Source: Faecalibacterium gallinarum | GTDB lineage: Bacteria > Bacillota > Clostridia > Oscillospirales > Ruminococcaceae | DNA length: 64,000 nucleotides | Reading direction: 5' to 3' | NCBI RefSeq assembly: GCF_022180365.1 | Contig: NZ_BQKV01000081.1 | Span: forward strand, 1-64,000 | Shown: piece by piece, positions 31,348-40,286 of the stretch | Layout: the number at the start of each line of letters is the position of its first letter | Position numbering within the stretch: the stretch's first letter is position 1 | The notes under the pieces: model-generated | The model's input: only the letters and a program-made list of their open reading frames with translations | What the model was told of the DNA's origin: nothing | The model's database searches: none | Program-made: the position numbers and the translations under genes

Positions 31348-32370
31348 ATGCAGGAACTGACATTGCGAGAGAGGGAAAAAGCCCTCCAGACCACCGGCCC
31401 CTACTACCGGCACACCTGCTGGATGGCCCTGCCCCTTTTGTGCATGGCCATCTACCTCTACGGCCTGCGCCCCCTGTTTTTGTGCGGCGCGGCCTTTCTG
31501 GCCGGCAACTTCTGCGACCGGCTGGTGGCTTTTCTGCGCCGGCGGGTCTATCAGCCGTCGGATTATTCCAGCGAGAGCTTCGCGCTGATCATCGCCCTTT
31601 TGCTGCCCGCCACCGTCAGCTGGTATGTGTTGATTGTGGCGGTGGTGGTCGGCGTTCTGATCGGCAAAGAGGCCTTTGGCGGCTACGGCAGCTACCCCTT
31701 CCACCCTGCGGCGGTGGGCTATGTGGTGGCGGCGGTGTCCTGGCCCGAACAGGTGTTCCAGTACCCCCAGCCCTACGCCAACATCCCCCTGTGGGACACC
31801 ACCGGGGTGGCCCTGACCAGCGGTGTCTCCGATACTTTGCGGAACGGCGGCCTGCCCAACGTGAGCACATGGTCCCTTTTGCTGGGTGAGTTCGCCGGCC
31901 CCCTGGGCACCGGCGCATCCCTGATTATCCTGGCCTGCGGGCTGTTTTTGTGGCGGCAGAAGGACATCAACCTCAGCGCGGCCGTGAGTTTTACGGTGGC
32001 CTGCGCCCTGGTGGCCTTTTTGTTCCCCCGCCAGGCCGACCTGGTCAACGCCCCTTTGTGGGAGAGCGTTCTGCCCCGGCTCAACCTGGTGAAATACGAG
32101 CTTTTGAGCGGCGCCATGCTCTTTAACGCGGTGTTCCTGCTCAACGAGCCCTATACCTGCCCCCACCGTCGGCTGGGGCGGGTGGTTTATGGCGCCCTGG
32201 TGGGCCTGGTGAGTATGAGCTTCCGGTATTTCGGCGTCTATACCACCGGCGTCTGCTTCGCCATTCTGGCGGTCAACAGCATCGCCGGCTGGCTGGACCG
32301 GGTGGAAGCCCGGCTCTATGCCCTGAACGCCCGGCTGCGGGCCGCGAAAGAAGGGGGTGTCTCGGCATGA
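31348..32370 (+). CDS. RnfD/NqrB-like membrane protein
   Basis: 340 aa, about nine membrane helices. Family marks: FALIIALLLPATVSWYV and GKEAFGGYGSYPFHPAAVGYV, matching the GKxxFGGxGxNPFNPA motif of RnfD/NqrB. In true RnfD a Thr in an S-G-A-T motif carries covalent FMN. The nearest match here is S-G-V-S (residues 158-161), so flavin attachment is doubtful but a Ser acceptor cannot be ruled out. AGAGGTGG precedes ATG at 31348. Its stop overlaps the next gene by 4 bases. No RnfC, G or B gene is nearby. Confidence 0.85.
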   Translation: MQELTLREREKALQTTGPYYRHTCWMALPLLCMAIYLYGLRPLFLCGAAFLAGNFCDRLVAFLRRRVYQPSDYSSESFALIIALLLPATVSWYVLIVAVVVGVLIGKEAFGGYGSYPFHPAAVGYVVAAVSWPEQVFQYPQPYANIPLWDTTGVALTSGVSDTLRNGGLPNVSTWSLLLGEFAGPLGTGASLIILACGLFLWRQKDINLSAAVSFTVACALVAFLFPRQADLVNAPLWESVLPRLNLVKYELLSGAMLFNAVFLLNEPYTCPHRRLGRVVYGALVGLVSMSFRYFGVYTTGVCFAILAVNSIAGWLDRVEARLYALNARLRAAKEGGVSA

Positions 32371-33089
32371 AACAGAGCAAAGCCGAATGGATCCTGACAA
32401 AGCCGGACCAGTTTACCCACCGGCACCGGATCTTTATCAATAACCCGGTCATGATGCAGGGCATGGGCCTGGCGCCCCTGGTGGTCTTGGCCACCAGCGG
32501 CAAAAACGCCCTGATGCTGGCGGTGGCCGCAGCGCTGCTGCTGACCCCCAGCCGGCTTTTGGCCTGCCTTTTGTCGAAACCTCTGCCCCTGAGCGAGCAC
32601 GGCGGCTCCGACGAGCTGGAAAACCGGCTGCTGTTCCGGGGCCTGATCTACTGTCTCTCGGCGGCGGTGGTCTATCTGGCCGTCTATCCGCTGTTGGAGG
32701 GGTGGTTCGGCACCGATCTTTTGACCCTGGGCATCTATCTGCCCCTTTTGACGGTGGAACCCCTTTTGATCTACCGCTTCGGCCGGGTGCAGGAGCCCCC
32801 CCGCAAAGCCCTGGTCAAGGGCCTGCGCACCACGGCGGGCTATGCTTTGGTGCTGCTCTTGGTGGGCTGTGTGCGGGAGCTGCTGGCCTACGGCACCGTG
32901 TTTGGCTTCCAGGCGGCGGATTTTGCCCCGCTGCCGGTGGCGGCGCTGCCGGCAGGCGGCTTTATCCTGCTGGGGGTGCTCTGCGCCGTCTGGCGGGCCC
33001 TGGTGCGCAAATATAAGGATTTCCTGGTCGCGGAGGCGCGCAATCAGGTTCTGGCAAACCACCAGAAGGAGGCGAACCGCGAAGGATGA
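32367..33089 (+). CDS. RnfE/NqrD-like membrane protein lacking the cluster cysteines
   Basis: 240 aa, about six helices plus a basic cytoplasmic C-terminus. The N-terminal NNPVMMQGMGLAPLVVLATS aligns with the RnfE motif NPVxVQxLGLCPxLAVTT, but the Cys is Ala36. The second canonical site, VNCAILGR, reads VEPLLIYRFGR, so that Cys is Pro132. Both RnfE ligands of the intramembrane [2Fe-2S] cluster are therefore missing. Start overlaps the RnfD-like stop (ATGA) and its own stop overlaps the next gene, which means tight coupling. Confidence 0.82.
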   Translation: MKQSKAEWILTKPDQFTHRHRIFINNPVMMQGMGLAPLVVLATSGKNALMLAVAAALLLTPSRLLACLLSKPLPLSEHGGSDELENRLLFRGLIYCLSAAVVYLAVYPLLEGWFGTDLLTLGIYLPLLTVEPLLIYRFGRVQEPPRKALVKGLRTTAGYALVLLLVGCVRELLAYGTVFGFQAADFAPLPVAALPAGGFILLGVLCAVWRALVRKYKDFLVAEARNQVLANHQKEANREG

Positions 33090-33697
33090 ATGAAGTAATG
33101 GAAACCGTCGGTATCTTTTTTGGATACGCGGTGCTGGCGCTCTTTGCCCAGAACGCCATCTTTACCCGGGCGCTGGGCGTGTCCCGGCTGGTCCAGCTGA
33201 CCGGCGACAACCGCACCAGCAGCCTGTTGTTCGGGGTGCTGCTCTGCGTCACCCAGGTGCTGCTGGCGCCCTTGGCCTGGTATCTGGGCGGGCTGGCCGG
33301 CCGGCTGGGGCTGGGGGCTTCGGCCCGGCCTCTGGTCTATGTGGGCTGCATCGCCCTGGTCTGTCTGGCCGAGCATTTGGTGCTCCAGTTGACCAACCTG
33401 CCCCGCAAGGATCAGCTGCTGCGGATTCTGCCCCTGGCAGCCCTCAACAGCTGTGTGCTGGGCACGGTGCTCATCACCCGCACCCAGGCCTTTACCCTGA
33501 CCCAGTCGGTGGGCTTTGGGCTGGGCAGCGGGCTGGGCTACATTCTGGCGGTGATGCTGGTGACCGAGGCCCAGACCCGGCTCAGCAACAGCCAGACCAT
33601 CCCCTCGGCGTTCCGGGGCCTGCCCATCCTGCTGATCTACATCGGCATCCTGGCGCTGGCCATCTATGGCTTTACGGGGCATACGGTGATTCTCTGA
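33086..33697 (+). CDS. RnfA/NqrE-like membrane protein with altered cysteine positions
   Basis: 203 aa, six helices, full family length. QNAIFTRALGVSRLV corresponds to the RnfA motif with LGxCPF, where Cys is replaced by Ser33. The second motif NCAVLG reads N-S-C-V-L-G (121-126), so a Cys exists but one residue later. The C-terminal FGLGSGLGYILAVML is strongly family-like. With its RnfE-like partner it would normally form an inverted pair holding an iron-sulfur cluster between leaflets; that cluster seems impossible in the usual geometry. Last Rnf-like gene of the group. Confidence 0.82.
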   Translation: MNEVMETVGIFFGYAVLALFAQNAIFTRALGVSRLVQLTGDNRTSSLLFGVLLCVTQVLLAPLAWYLGGLAGRLGLGASARPLVYVGCIALVCLAEHLVLQLTNLPRKDQLLRILPLAALNSCVLGTVLITRTQAFTLTQSVGFGLGSGLGYILAVMLVTEAQTRLSNSQTIPSAFRGLPILLIYIGILALAIYGFTGHTVIL

Positions 33698-33722
33698 CAT
33701 TTGTGCGGAAGGTGGAATCGTT

Positions 33723-34856
33723 ATGGCAAGACACAAGCGGCGGCAGCGGGTCAAGCGATACCGGCGCAGCTTTTATACCCGCGGGATGAAGGTCCGCAAG
33801 GTTCTGGGCATCCTGGCACTGGTGGCGGTGGTGCTGGGCGCGGCCTGGCTGGCAGCGCCCTATGTGCTGGACTGGGCCACCCACACCTGGTATACCGTGG
33901 TGCGGGATCGGGACCTGCCCGACAGCTCCTCGGCGGCAGCCTCATCGGAGGCGGCGCCGGCTTCTTCGGAGGCGGAGAAAGACGAGCCCGCCTCCAGCAG
34001 CCCGGCGGCTTCGTCCGAGGCGGCTTCGTCCAGCGCGGCGTCTGAGATCGCCGCCCCCGGCCAGGGGGACTGGAGCGTGGTGAGCCTCTCAGCCCTCGGC
34101 AGTGAGGGGGCGATCCGGGAAACCGCCGCCTCCCTGAAAGCCCAGGGCGTGGTCTACGCGCTGGTGCCCCTGAAAGACACCTCGGGGTATATCTATTATC
34201 CCTCGGCGGTGCCCGGGGCGTCGGGCAGCGTGGCCGCCACCGTGGTGGATCCGGCCCTGATCGCATCCATCTTTAAGGAGAACGGCCTGGTGCCGGTGGC
34301 CTGGCTGGCGGCCTTCCAGGACCCGGTGTCGGTCTACACCGACCGGAGCATGGGCATCCAGTACGCCGGCGACGGGGGCTACCTCTGGCTGGACGCCGCC
34401 AGCGCGGCGGTGGGCGGCAAAGCCTGGATGAACCCCTATGCCCCCTCGGCGGTCCAGTATATCGGCGATCTGGTGGAGGAGCTGTACAACGCCGGCTTTG
34501 AACAGACGGTGCTGGCCAACGTCCAGTTCCCGCCGGTGGTGAGCTCCAAACAGAGCTTTGGCGAGACGGGCGGACGCAGCCGCAGCCAGCAGCTGGCGGC
34601 GGACATCGCCGCCTGGCAGGAGCGGTTCACCGGGCGGGTAACCCTCTGGTTCGAGTACCCGCTGTCCAGCTGCACCGCTCCCGACTCCACCACCGAGGCC
34701 CGCCCCGCTGAGCTGGGGGTGAAAAACCTGGTGGTCCGTCTGCCGGTGGAGGAACCGGCGGACGAGGCCCAGCTGGCCGACACCGTCCGCCAGATGAGAG
34801 AGCTGGGCTGCGAGAATCTGGTGGTGCGGGACAGCGCCTCCGGCCGTTATTACTGA
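33723..34856 (+). CDS. Exported DUF4015-like putative glycoside hydrolase
   Basis: 377 aa. Very basic start (ARHKRRQRVKRYRRSF), one membrane helix (VLGILALVAVVLGAAWL) and a low-complexity Ser/Ala/Glu linker (residues 68-108), so it is anchored with a long stalk outside. The folded part looks like a TIM-barrel of the putative glycoside hydrolase group (ASLKAQGVVYALVPLK; WMNPYAPSAVQYIGDLVEEL; FEQTVLANVQFP). No catalytic residues can be assigned with confidence. It follows the RnfA-like gene by 25 bp and is probably in the same transcript. Confidence 0.72.
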   Translation: MARHKRRQRVKRYRRSFYTRGMKVRKVLGILALVAVVLGAAWLAAPYVLDWATHTWYTVVRDRDLPDSSSAAASSEAAPASSEAEKDEPASSSPAASSEAASSSAASEIAAPGQGDWSVVSLSALGSEGAIRETAASLKAQGVVYALVPLKDTSGYIYYPSAVPGASGSVAATVVDPALIASIFKENGLVPVAWLAAFQDPVSVYTDRSMGIQYAGDGGYLWLDAASAAVGGKAWMNPYAPSAVQYIGDLVEELYNAGFEQTVLANVQFPPVVSSKQSFGETGGRSRSQQLAADIAAWQERFTGRVTLWFEYPLSSCTAPDSTTEARPAELGVKNLVVRLPVEEPADEAQLADTVRQMRELGCENLVVRDSASGRYY

Positions 34857-34928
34857 CCGTATAGCATCCGCGGCGCCGGGGGAGCGCCCCGGCGGGAATG
34901 AAACTTTGCGAGAGTGAGGAACCATACT

Positions 34929-36221
34929 ATGAAAAAAACATCCTGTTTTTTGCCGGCCCACATTCTTCTGCCCTCCCGGGAGATCCCGCTGGAACAGTGG
35001 GGCTGCGTGGCCTGTGATCAGTTCACCAGCGACCGCTCCTACTGGGAGAAGGCCGCCGCGCTGGTGGGGGATGGGCCCAGCGCATTGCAGATCGTTCTGC
35101 CGGAAGTTTACCTGACCAGTGCGGACCTGGCCCGGCGGATCGACCGGATCCATAAAACCATGAACCAGTACGCCCAGTCGGTGCTGACCCGGTCGGTGGA
35201 CGGCTTCATCTATGTGGAGCGCACCGAGCAGAGCGGCCGGATCCGCCAGGGCCTGGTGGGCCGGGTGGACCTGGAGGCCTACAGCTACCAGCGGGGCCGT
35301 CTGCCCGAGGTGCGCCCCAGCGAGAACACCGTCGAGGAGCGTCTGCCGCCCCGTCTGGCGGTGCGGCGGGGGGCCTGCCTGGAGTCGCCCCATGTGATGA
35401 TGCTGGCCGATGACCCCGAGCAGACCCTCATCGAGCCCATCGCCGCCCGGAAAGACAGCCTGCGGAAGGTCTACGAGGGCGAATTGATGCTGGGCGGCGG
35501 CCACATTGCGGGCTGGGCCGTGGAAGAACCCGCCCTCATTGAACGGATCGTCTCCGCCCTGGATGCCCTGGGCAGCCAGGAGGCGTTCGACCGGAAATAC
35601 CCCGCCGTCCGCGGCTCCAAGCCCCTGACCCTGGCGGTCGGAGATGGCAACCACTCCCTGGCCACCGCCAAGGCCTACTGGGAGGAGCTGAAGAAAACCC
35701 TGCCCCCCGAGCAGCAGAAGACCCACCCGGCCCGGTGGTGTCTGGCCGAGGTGTGCAATATCCACTCGGAGGCCATCGAGATCGAGCCGGTGCACCGGGT
35801 GCTTTACAATGCCACCCTGGAATCGGTGCTCCTGAGCCTGGCCACCTGGAGCAGCGAGAATATGGCGGGGCTCTGCTTCGGGGCAGGGAGTGAACAGCAT
35901 TTCCGGCTGGTGAGCCCCCGGGACGAGAGCGAGCTGAGCTTCGAGACCCCCACCGCCCCCCTGACCGTGGGCACGGTGGACGAATTTATCGAGTACCACC
36001 TGGAGCACCACCCCGAGTGCTCGGTGGACTATGTACATGACGAACCCGCGGTGCGGGCACTCTGCAAAGAGGGGGCGGTGGGCCTTTTGATGCCGCCTTT
36101 TGAGAAGAGCGACCTCTTCAAAGGGGTGGTCATGGGCGGCGTGCTGCCCCGCAAGACCTTCAGCATGGGTCACGCGGAGGAGAAGCGGTATTATATCGAG
36201 TGCCGCCGCATTGTGGAATAA
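34929..36221 (+). CDS. DUF1015-family protein
   Basis: 430 aa, cytoplasmic. Recognised by the start LPAHILLPSREIPLEQWG, the segment ERLPPRLAVRRGACLESPHVMML and the invariant VGDGNHSLATAKAYWE motif. DUF1015 proteins have no firmly assigned activity; the DGNH motif suggests a metal or phosphate site. ATG at 34929 has GAGTGAGG upstream. Flanked by an envelope gene and a helicase without overlap, so it may be transcribed on its own. Confidence 0.88.
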   Translation: MKKTSCFLPAHILLPSREIPLEQWGCVACDQFTSDRSYWEKAAALVGDGPSALQIVLPEVYLTSADLARRIDRIHKTMNQYAQSVLTRSVDGFIYVERTEQSGRIRQGLVGRVDLEAYSYQRGRLPEVRPSENTVEERLPPRLAVRRGACLESPHVMMLADDPEQTLIEPIAARKDSLRKVYEGELMLGGGHIAGWAVEEPALIERIVSALDALGSQEAFDRKYPAVRGSKPLTLAVGDGNHSLATAKAYWEELKKTLPPEQQKTHPARWCLAEVCNIHSEAIEIEPVHRVLYNATLESVLLSLATWSSENMAGLCFGAGSEQHFRLVSPRDESELSFETPTAPLTVGTVDEFIEYHLEHHPECSVDYVHDEPAVRALCKEGAVGLLMPPFEKSDLFKGVVMGGVLPRKTFSMGHAEEKRYYIECRRIVE

Positions 36222-36281
36222 AACCAAGAGTGCCCGCCGGGTTCACCGCCCCGCCGGGCCGGAACAGGAGTAGAACGACCT

Positions 36282-38165
36282 TTGACATTTCAAGAACTGA
36301 ATCTCTCGCAGCCGCTGCTGCGGGCCGTGGCTCAGGCGGGATACCAGACCCCTTCGCCCATCCAGGCGGGGGCCATCCCGCCGGTGCTGGCCGGGCGGGA
36401 TCTTTTGGGCTGCGCCCAGACCGGCACCGGTAAGACGGCGGCCTTTGCGCTGCCCATGCTGGACCGTCTGGCCGCCAACCCGCCCCGGAAGAAAGGGGCG
36501 GTCCGGGCCCTGATCCTGACCCCCACCCGGGAGCTGGCCCTCCAGATCGGGGAGAGCTTCGCCCTCTACGGCAAATACCTGCCCCTGCGCTGCGCCGTCA
36601 TCTTCGGCGGGGTAGGGCAGGCGCCCCAGGTGGAGGCCCTGAAAAAAGGGGTGGAGATCCTGGTGGCCTGCCCGGGCCGGCTGAACGACCTGATCGGCCA
36701 GGGGTTTGTGGACCTGGCCGGGGTGGAGATCTTCGTCCTGGACGAGGCGGACCGGATGTTGGACATGGGCTTTGTCCACGACGTGAAAAAAGTGATCGCC
36801 AAACTGCCCGCCCGGCGCCAGAACCTGATGTTCAGCGCCACCATGCCCGCCGAGATCGAGCAGCTGGCCGCGGGCATCCTCCGCGACCCCGCCCGGGTCA
36901 AGGTGGACCCGGTGTCCAGCACGGTGGACCGGATCGACCAGAGCCTCTATTTTGTCCAGAAGGGCAACAAACGCTATCTCTTGCCCTGGCTGATCCAGAA
37001 TTTGCAGCCCCCGGTGGTGAACGCCCTGGTGTTCAGCCGCACCAAACACGGGGCGGACAAGATCGCCCGGGACCTGGTGAAACAGGGCATCCCGGCGGCG
37101 GCCATCCACGGCAACAAGAGCCAGAGCGCCCGTGTGGCGGCGCTGGAGGGCTTCAAGGCGGGCAAAACCCGCGTCTTGGTGGCCACCGACATTGCGGCCC
37201 GGGGCATCGACATCAGCGAGCTGAGCCATGTGTTCAACTACGACCTGCCCGAGGTGCCCGAGACCTACGTCCACCGGATCGGTCGGACCGCCCGGGCCGG
37301 GGCCGACGGCACCGCCGTCAGCTTCTGCGCCCCCGAGGAGCAGGAATATCTGGCCGGGATCGAGAAGCTGAACCGGAAGAAGATTCCGGTGGTCACCGGC
37401 CACCCCTGGGACGGCGCTCCCGCCCCCGCCAAACCGGAGGCCCCGGCGGCCGTGGTGCGAACCCGCCGCCCCGAGCCCGCCCCCCAACAAACCAAACGGA
37501 ACGAGGAAAAAATCATGGAAGATACCGAAAAGCGCGCCTCTCGCCCTGCAGAGGGCGGCGAGGGCCGTTCCCGCCGGAACCGCCGGCGTGAGGGCGGCGC
37601 CCAGCAGTCCGCCCCCCGCCCGGAGCGCCCGGCACGGGGCGGCAGCAACGCCCAGCCCAAGTTTGACCCCCACTTTTTGAGCGGGCCCGAGGTTCCCGCC
37701 GTACCCATGCGGACGGTGCCCACGGCCCAGAGCCCCAAGACCGCCAGCCGGGACCGGATCGTGGAGGCCCGGCAGCAGCCCGCCCCCGCCCGGAACCAGA
37801 ATAACGGCGGCAAAAACCAGGGGCAGAACCCCGGCCGGAAAGGCGGCAAGAACCCCGCCGCCCCGGCCCCCAAACAGAACGCAAAACAGCCCCAGCCCCA
37901 GAAGGCCGCCCCGGCTGAAAAGGCCGAAAAGCCCGCCCGGGCTGAGAAAAATTCGAGCCCCCGGCCCGAGAAGAACCCCGCCCCCCGCCCCGAGCGGAAC
38001 CAGGGGGGCCGGGGCCGCCGGAATCGCACCCCCGCCCGGGACGACGATCCGGGTCTGGTGCTGATCAGCCGCCGGCCGCCCCAGCAGAAGTTCGCAAACT
38101 TCGAGGACTATATGACGGCCCATGGCGGCGCCACCGCCCCCATCGAGGACCACACCGAGGAATAA
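36282..38165 (+). CDS. DEAD-box RNA helicase with long disordered tail
   Basis: 627 aa, ATP-dependent RNA unwinding for ribosome assembly or RNA decay. Core at residues 1-370: Q motif PSPIQ, motif I AQTGTGKT, Ia [44 protein letters not shown]. Residues after about 385 are a Pro/Arg/Ala/Asn/Gln-rich unstructured tail of some 240 residues (many RRN, KPQ and GGRGRR blocks), likely an RNA-binding region. The start is TTG at 36282 with AGGAG 11 bases upstream. Closest to RhlE/CshA-type enzymes. Confidence 0.94.
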   Translation: MTFQELNLSQPLLRAVAQAGYQTPSPIQAGAIPPVLAGRDLLGCAQTGTGKTAAFALPMLDRLAANPPRKKGAVRALILTPTRELALQIGESFALYGKYLPLRCAVIFGGVGQAPQVEALKKGVEILVACPGRLNDLIGQGFVDLAGVEIFVLDEADRMLDMGFVHDVKKVIAKLPARRQNLMFSATMPAEIEQLAAGILRDPARVKVDPVSSTVDRIDQSLYFVQKGNKRYLLPWLIQNLQPPVVNALVFSRTKHGADKIARDLVKQGIPAAAIHGNKSQSARVAALEGFKAGKTRVLVATDIAARGIDISELSHVFNYDLPEVPETYVHRIGRTARAGADGTAVSFCAPEEQEYLAGIEKLNRKKIPVVTGHPWDGAPAPAKPEAPAAVVRTRRPEPAPQQTKRNEEKIMEDTEKRASRPAEGGEGRSRRNRRREGGAQQSAPRPERPARGGSNAQPKFDPHFLSGPEVPAVPMRTVPTAQSPKTASRDRIVEARQQPAPARNQNNGGKNQGQNPGRKGGKNPAAPAPKQNAKQPQPQKAAPAEKAEKPARAEKNSSPRPEKNPAPRPERNQGGRGRRNRTPARDDDPGLVLISRRPPQQKFANFEDYMTAHGGATAPIEDHTEE

Positions 38166-38172
38166 TCCAGAA

Positions 38173-39030
38173 ATGCCAGATGTAAAAGAAGAATTCGGGG
38201 CCCTGCCCTGGCGCTGCCCCCTCTGCGGCGGGGCTTTGACGGGGGCGGAGGCCCTCCGGTGCGAAAAAGGCCACAGTTTCGACCGGGCCAAAGAGGGCTA
38301 CTGGCACCTTTTGCCGGTCCAGAAGATGCGGACCAAGGCCCCCGGGGACAGCAAAGAGATGGTGGCCGCCCGCCGCGCCTTTTTGGAGGCGGGGTATTAC
38401 GGCATCTTTGGCGAGGCGCTGGGCCAGCTGGCCCTGGAATATGGCGCCCCCGCCAACGCAGGAAAAGCCCTGCGTCTGCTGGATGCGGGCTGCGGCGAGG
38501 GCTGGTACGACCGGTGCATCGCCCGGGCTTTTGAAGAGGCCGGGCGGCCCCTGGAACTGGCGGGCTTTGACATCGCAAAACCTGCCGTCCGTCTGGCAGC
38601 CAAAGCCCTGCCCGCCGGGCGGTATGCGGTGGCCTCCAGCTTTTCCCAGCCCGTCCGGGACGGCTGGGCCGATCTGCTCTTGAACATCTTCAGCCCCTTC
38701 GCCCGGGAGGAGTTTCTCCGGGTGCTGCGGCCCGGCGGGCGGCTGATCTATGCCGTGCCCGGGGCCGACCACCTCTATGAGATGAAGGCCGTGCTCTACG
38801 AGAAACCCTACAAAAATCCGGTCCAGCAGGTGGAATACCCCGGCTTCCGGCCGGTGGGGGAGAGGGAAGTCACCGGCCAGATTGAGGTCCCGGCGGGGCA
38901 GCTTTCCGCCCTGTTTGCCATGACCCCCTATTACTGGCGCACCCCCGCCGACGGCGCGGCCCGCCTGGCCGCCCTGCCGGGGCTTAAATGCACCATCTCC
39001 TTCCGCTTTCTGGTCTTTGAACGGGAATAA
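38173..39030 (+). CDS. rlmA: 23S rRNA (guanine-N1)-methyltransferase, RlmA family
   Basis: 285 aa. N-terminal zinc finger (CPLCGGAL...CEKGHSFD) then a SAM-dependent methyltransferase: LRLLDAGCGEGWYDRC (motif I), DIAKPAVRLAAK and NIFSPF (in place of NPPF). This order is specific to RlmA(I)/RlmA(II), which methylate G745 or G748 of 23S rRNA; the RlmA(II) version gives tylosin resistance in producers. Which base is used cannot be told. It begins 7 bp after the helicase stop, so both act on RNA from one transcript. Confidence 0.88.
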   Translation: MPDVKEEFGALPWRCPLCGGALTGAEALRCEKGHSFDRAKEGYWHLLPVQKMRTKAPGDSKEMVAARRAFLEAGYYGIFGEALGQLALEYGAPANAGKALRLLDAGCGEGWYDRCIARAFEEAGRPLELAGFDIAKPAVRLAAKALPAGRYAVASSFSQPVRDGWADLLLNIFSPFAREEFLRVLRPGGRLIYAVPGADHLYEMKAVLYEKPYKNPVQQVEYPGFRPVGEREVTGQIEVPAGQLSALFAMTPYYWRTPADGAARLAALPGLKCTISFRFLVFERE

Positions 39031-39035
39031 TTTCA

Positions 39036-39078
39036 AAAACGGGATGGACGCCCTTTTTGGGGTGTCCATCTCGTTTTG
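39036..39078 (+). terminator. Terminator after rlmA
   Basis: AACGGGATGGACGCC with GGTGTCCATCTCGTT forms a long stem with one or two wobble pairs, then TTTTGG. Confidence 0.75.
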
Positions 39079-39405
39079 GTTGCGGCCTGAAAGGGGCGAG
39101 GGGCCGGGCGCAGGGCAGAACAGCGGGGCAGCCTCATGGGAGGTTGGACGGCTGTGGTCAAATTTTACAAAAATTTTACTTCTCATTTGTGGATTGTGAT
39201 GTATTTTGCCATGCTGAAAATGTATTACGAGCATACGGACAAGATATTTTACAAATTGTGCGATCGAGAGTATAATACACTAGACCCAAAATTACCATTT
39301 GAAAACCGCTTCCTCTGGGTACGGGGGCGGTCGAGGCCCGGCGGCCCTCCTCGGGGCGTCCGGGCAGGTTGAATATCATCGAATGAAAGGAGTCTTTCCA
39401 AAACC
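39079..39405 (+). other. Upstream region of the ATP synthase operon
   Basis: No coding region is credible. The stretch 39160-39300 is AT-rich and holds the operon promoter. A GC-rich stretch (about 39320-39370) lies between promoter and atpB. Confidence 0.5.
39248..39276 (+). promoter_or_regulatory. Promoter of the atp operon
   Basis: TTTACA (39248-39253), 17-bp spacer, TATAAT (39271-39276), with an AT-rich UP-like region just upstream. Confidence 0.85.
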
Positions 39406-40248
39406 ATGAAACAGAATAAGCGGAGTCTTATCCTGTGGCTTTTCCTGATCGTGGTGCTGGCGGCTGCCTCTGTCCTGACCGGGGCTCCCGGCGGAGAGAG
39501 CGAAAGCGTTAAGACAATGATGCGTGACGCTGTGCTGCACGAGAATGGACAGGTGAGCCTTTTCGGGATCATGGATGTAAATCCTGGCCTGATTTCGGCC
39601 TATGTGGTGACGGCCGCGCTGCTGGTGCTGGCCCTCTGCCTGCGGATCTTCGCGGTTCCCCGTTTCAAAAAGAACCCCGGCAAGCTGCAGCTGCTGCTGG
39701 AGCTGTGGGTGGATACTTTCCGCGGGATGGCCGAGAAGAACAGCCCCCACCACAACAAGGTTCTGGGGCCCTACCTCTTCAGCGCAGGAACCTATGTCTT
39801 TGTCAGCACCCTGTTTGAGCTGCTGGGTGTCCAGGTGGTGACCACCGCGGGCCATTCCATGGCCCTGCCGGCCCCCCTGTCGGACGTCAACGCCGCCATC
39901 GGCATGGGCGTTTTGTCCTATCTGTTCATTATGTCGGGCGGCGTGGGCGCCGTGGGCATCCGCGGCGTGGGCCGCACCCTCAAGGAGTTCTCGCTCCCCA
40001 TCTCCATGAGCTTCCGACTGTTCGGCGCTCTGCTCAGCGGCCTGCTGGTCACCGAGCTGGTTTACTACTATATCACCCTCAGCTATGTGCTGCCGGTGAT
40101 TGTGGGCATCATGTTCACCATGCTTCACTCTCTGATCCAGAGCTACGTGCTGACCATGCTGGTGGCCCTGTATTACGGCGAGGTGTCTGAGCCCGCCCAG
40201 CCCAAAGTCAAACATCACAAAAAGAACAGCGACGCCCTCGCGGCCTGA
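39406..40248 (+). CDS. atpB: ATP synthase F0 subunit a
   Basis: 280 aa. Membrane stator subunit forming the ion half-channels. N-terminal signal-like helix, then five to six helices. The essential Arg lies in SMSFRLFGALLSGLLV (about residue 204), and LHSLIQSYVLTMLVALYYG is the family C-terminal helix. A Lys/His-rich tail follows. First gene of a seven-gene operon with no atpI in front. AAAGGAG lies 13 bases from the ATG. Confidence 0.96.
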   Translation: MKQNKRSLILWLFLIVVLAAASVLTGAPGGESESVKTMMRDAVLHENGQVSLFGIMDVNPGLISAYVVTAALLVLALCLRIFAVPRFKKNPGKLQLLLELWVDTFRGMAEKNSPHHNKVLGPYLFSAGTYVFVSTLFELLGVQVVTTAGHSMALPAPLSDVNAAIGMGVLSYLFIMSGGVGAVGIRGVGRTLKEFSLPISMSFRLFGALLSGLLVTELVYYYITLSYVLPVIVGIMFTMLHSLIQSYVLTMLVALYYGEVSEPAQPKVKHHKKNSDALAA

Positions 40249-40286
40249 TTGATTGCTGTTCCCAATTCAGGAGGTTAAATCGTATT

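Noticed and set aside
31348-33697. Cluster first read as a normal Rnf complex
   Set aside because: RnfB, RnfC and RnfG are missing and the cluster-binding cysteines are changed, so a standard ferredoxin:NAD oxidoreductase is not supported.
34089-36227. Minus-strand open frame (712 codons) opposite the DUF1015 gene
   Set aside because: Shadow of two well-supported plus-strand genes; no homology pattern.
36243-38291. Minus-strand open frame (682 codons) opposite the helicase
   Set aside because: Antisense of all DEAD-box motifs; GC-rich reading frame without start signals.
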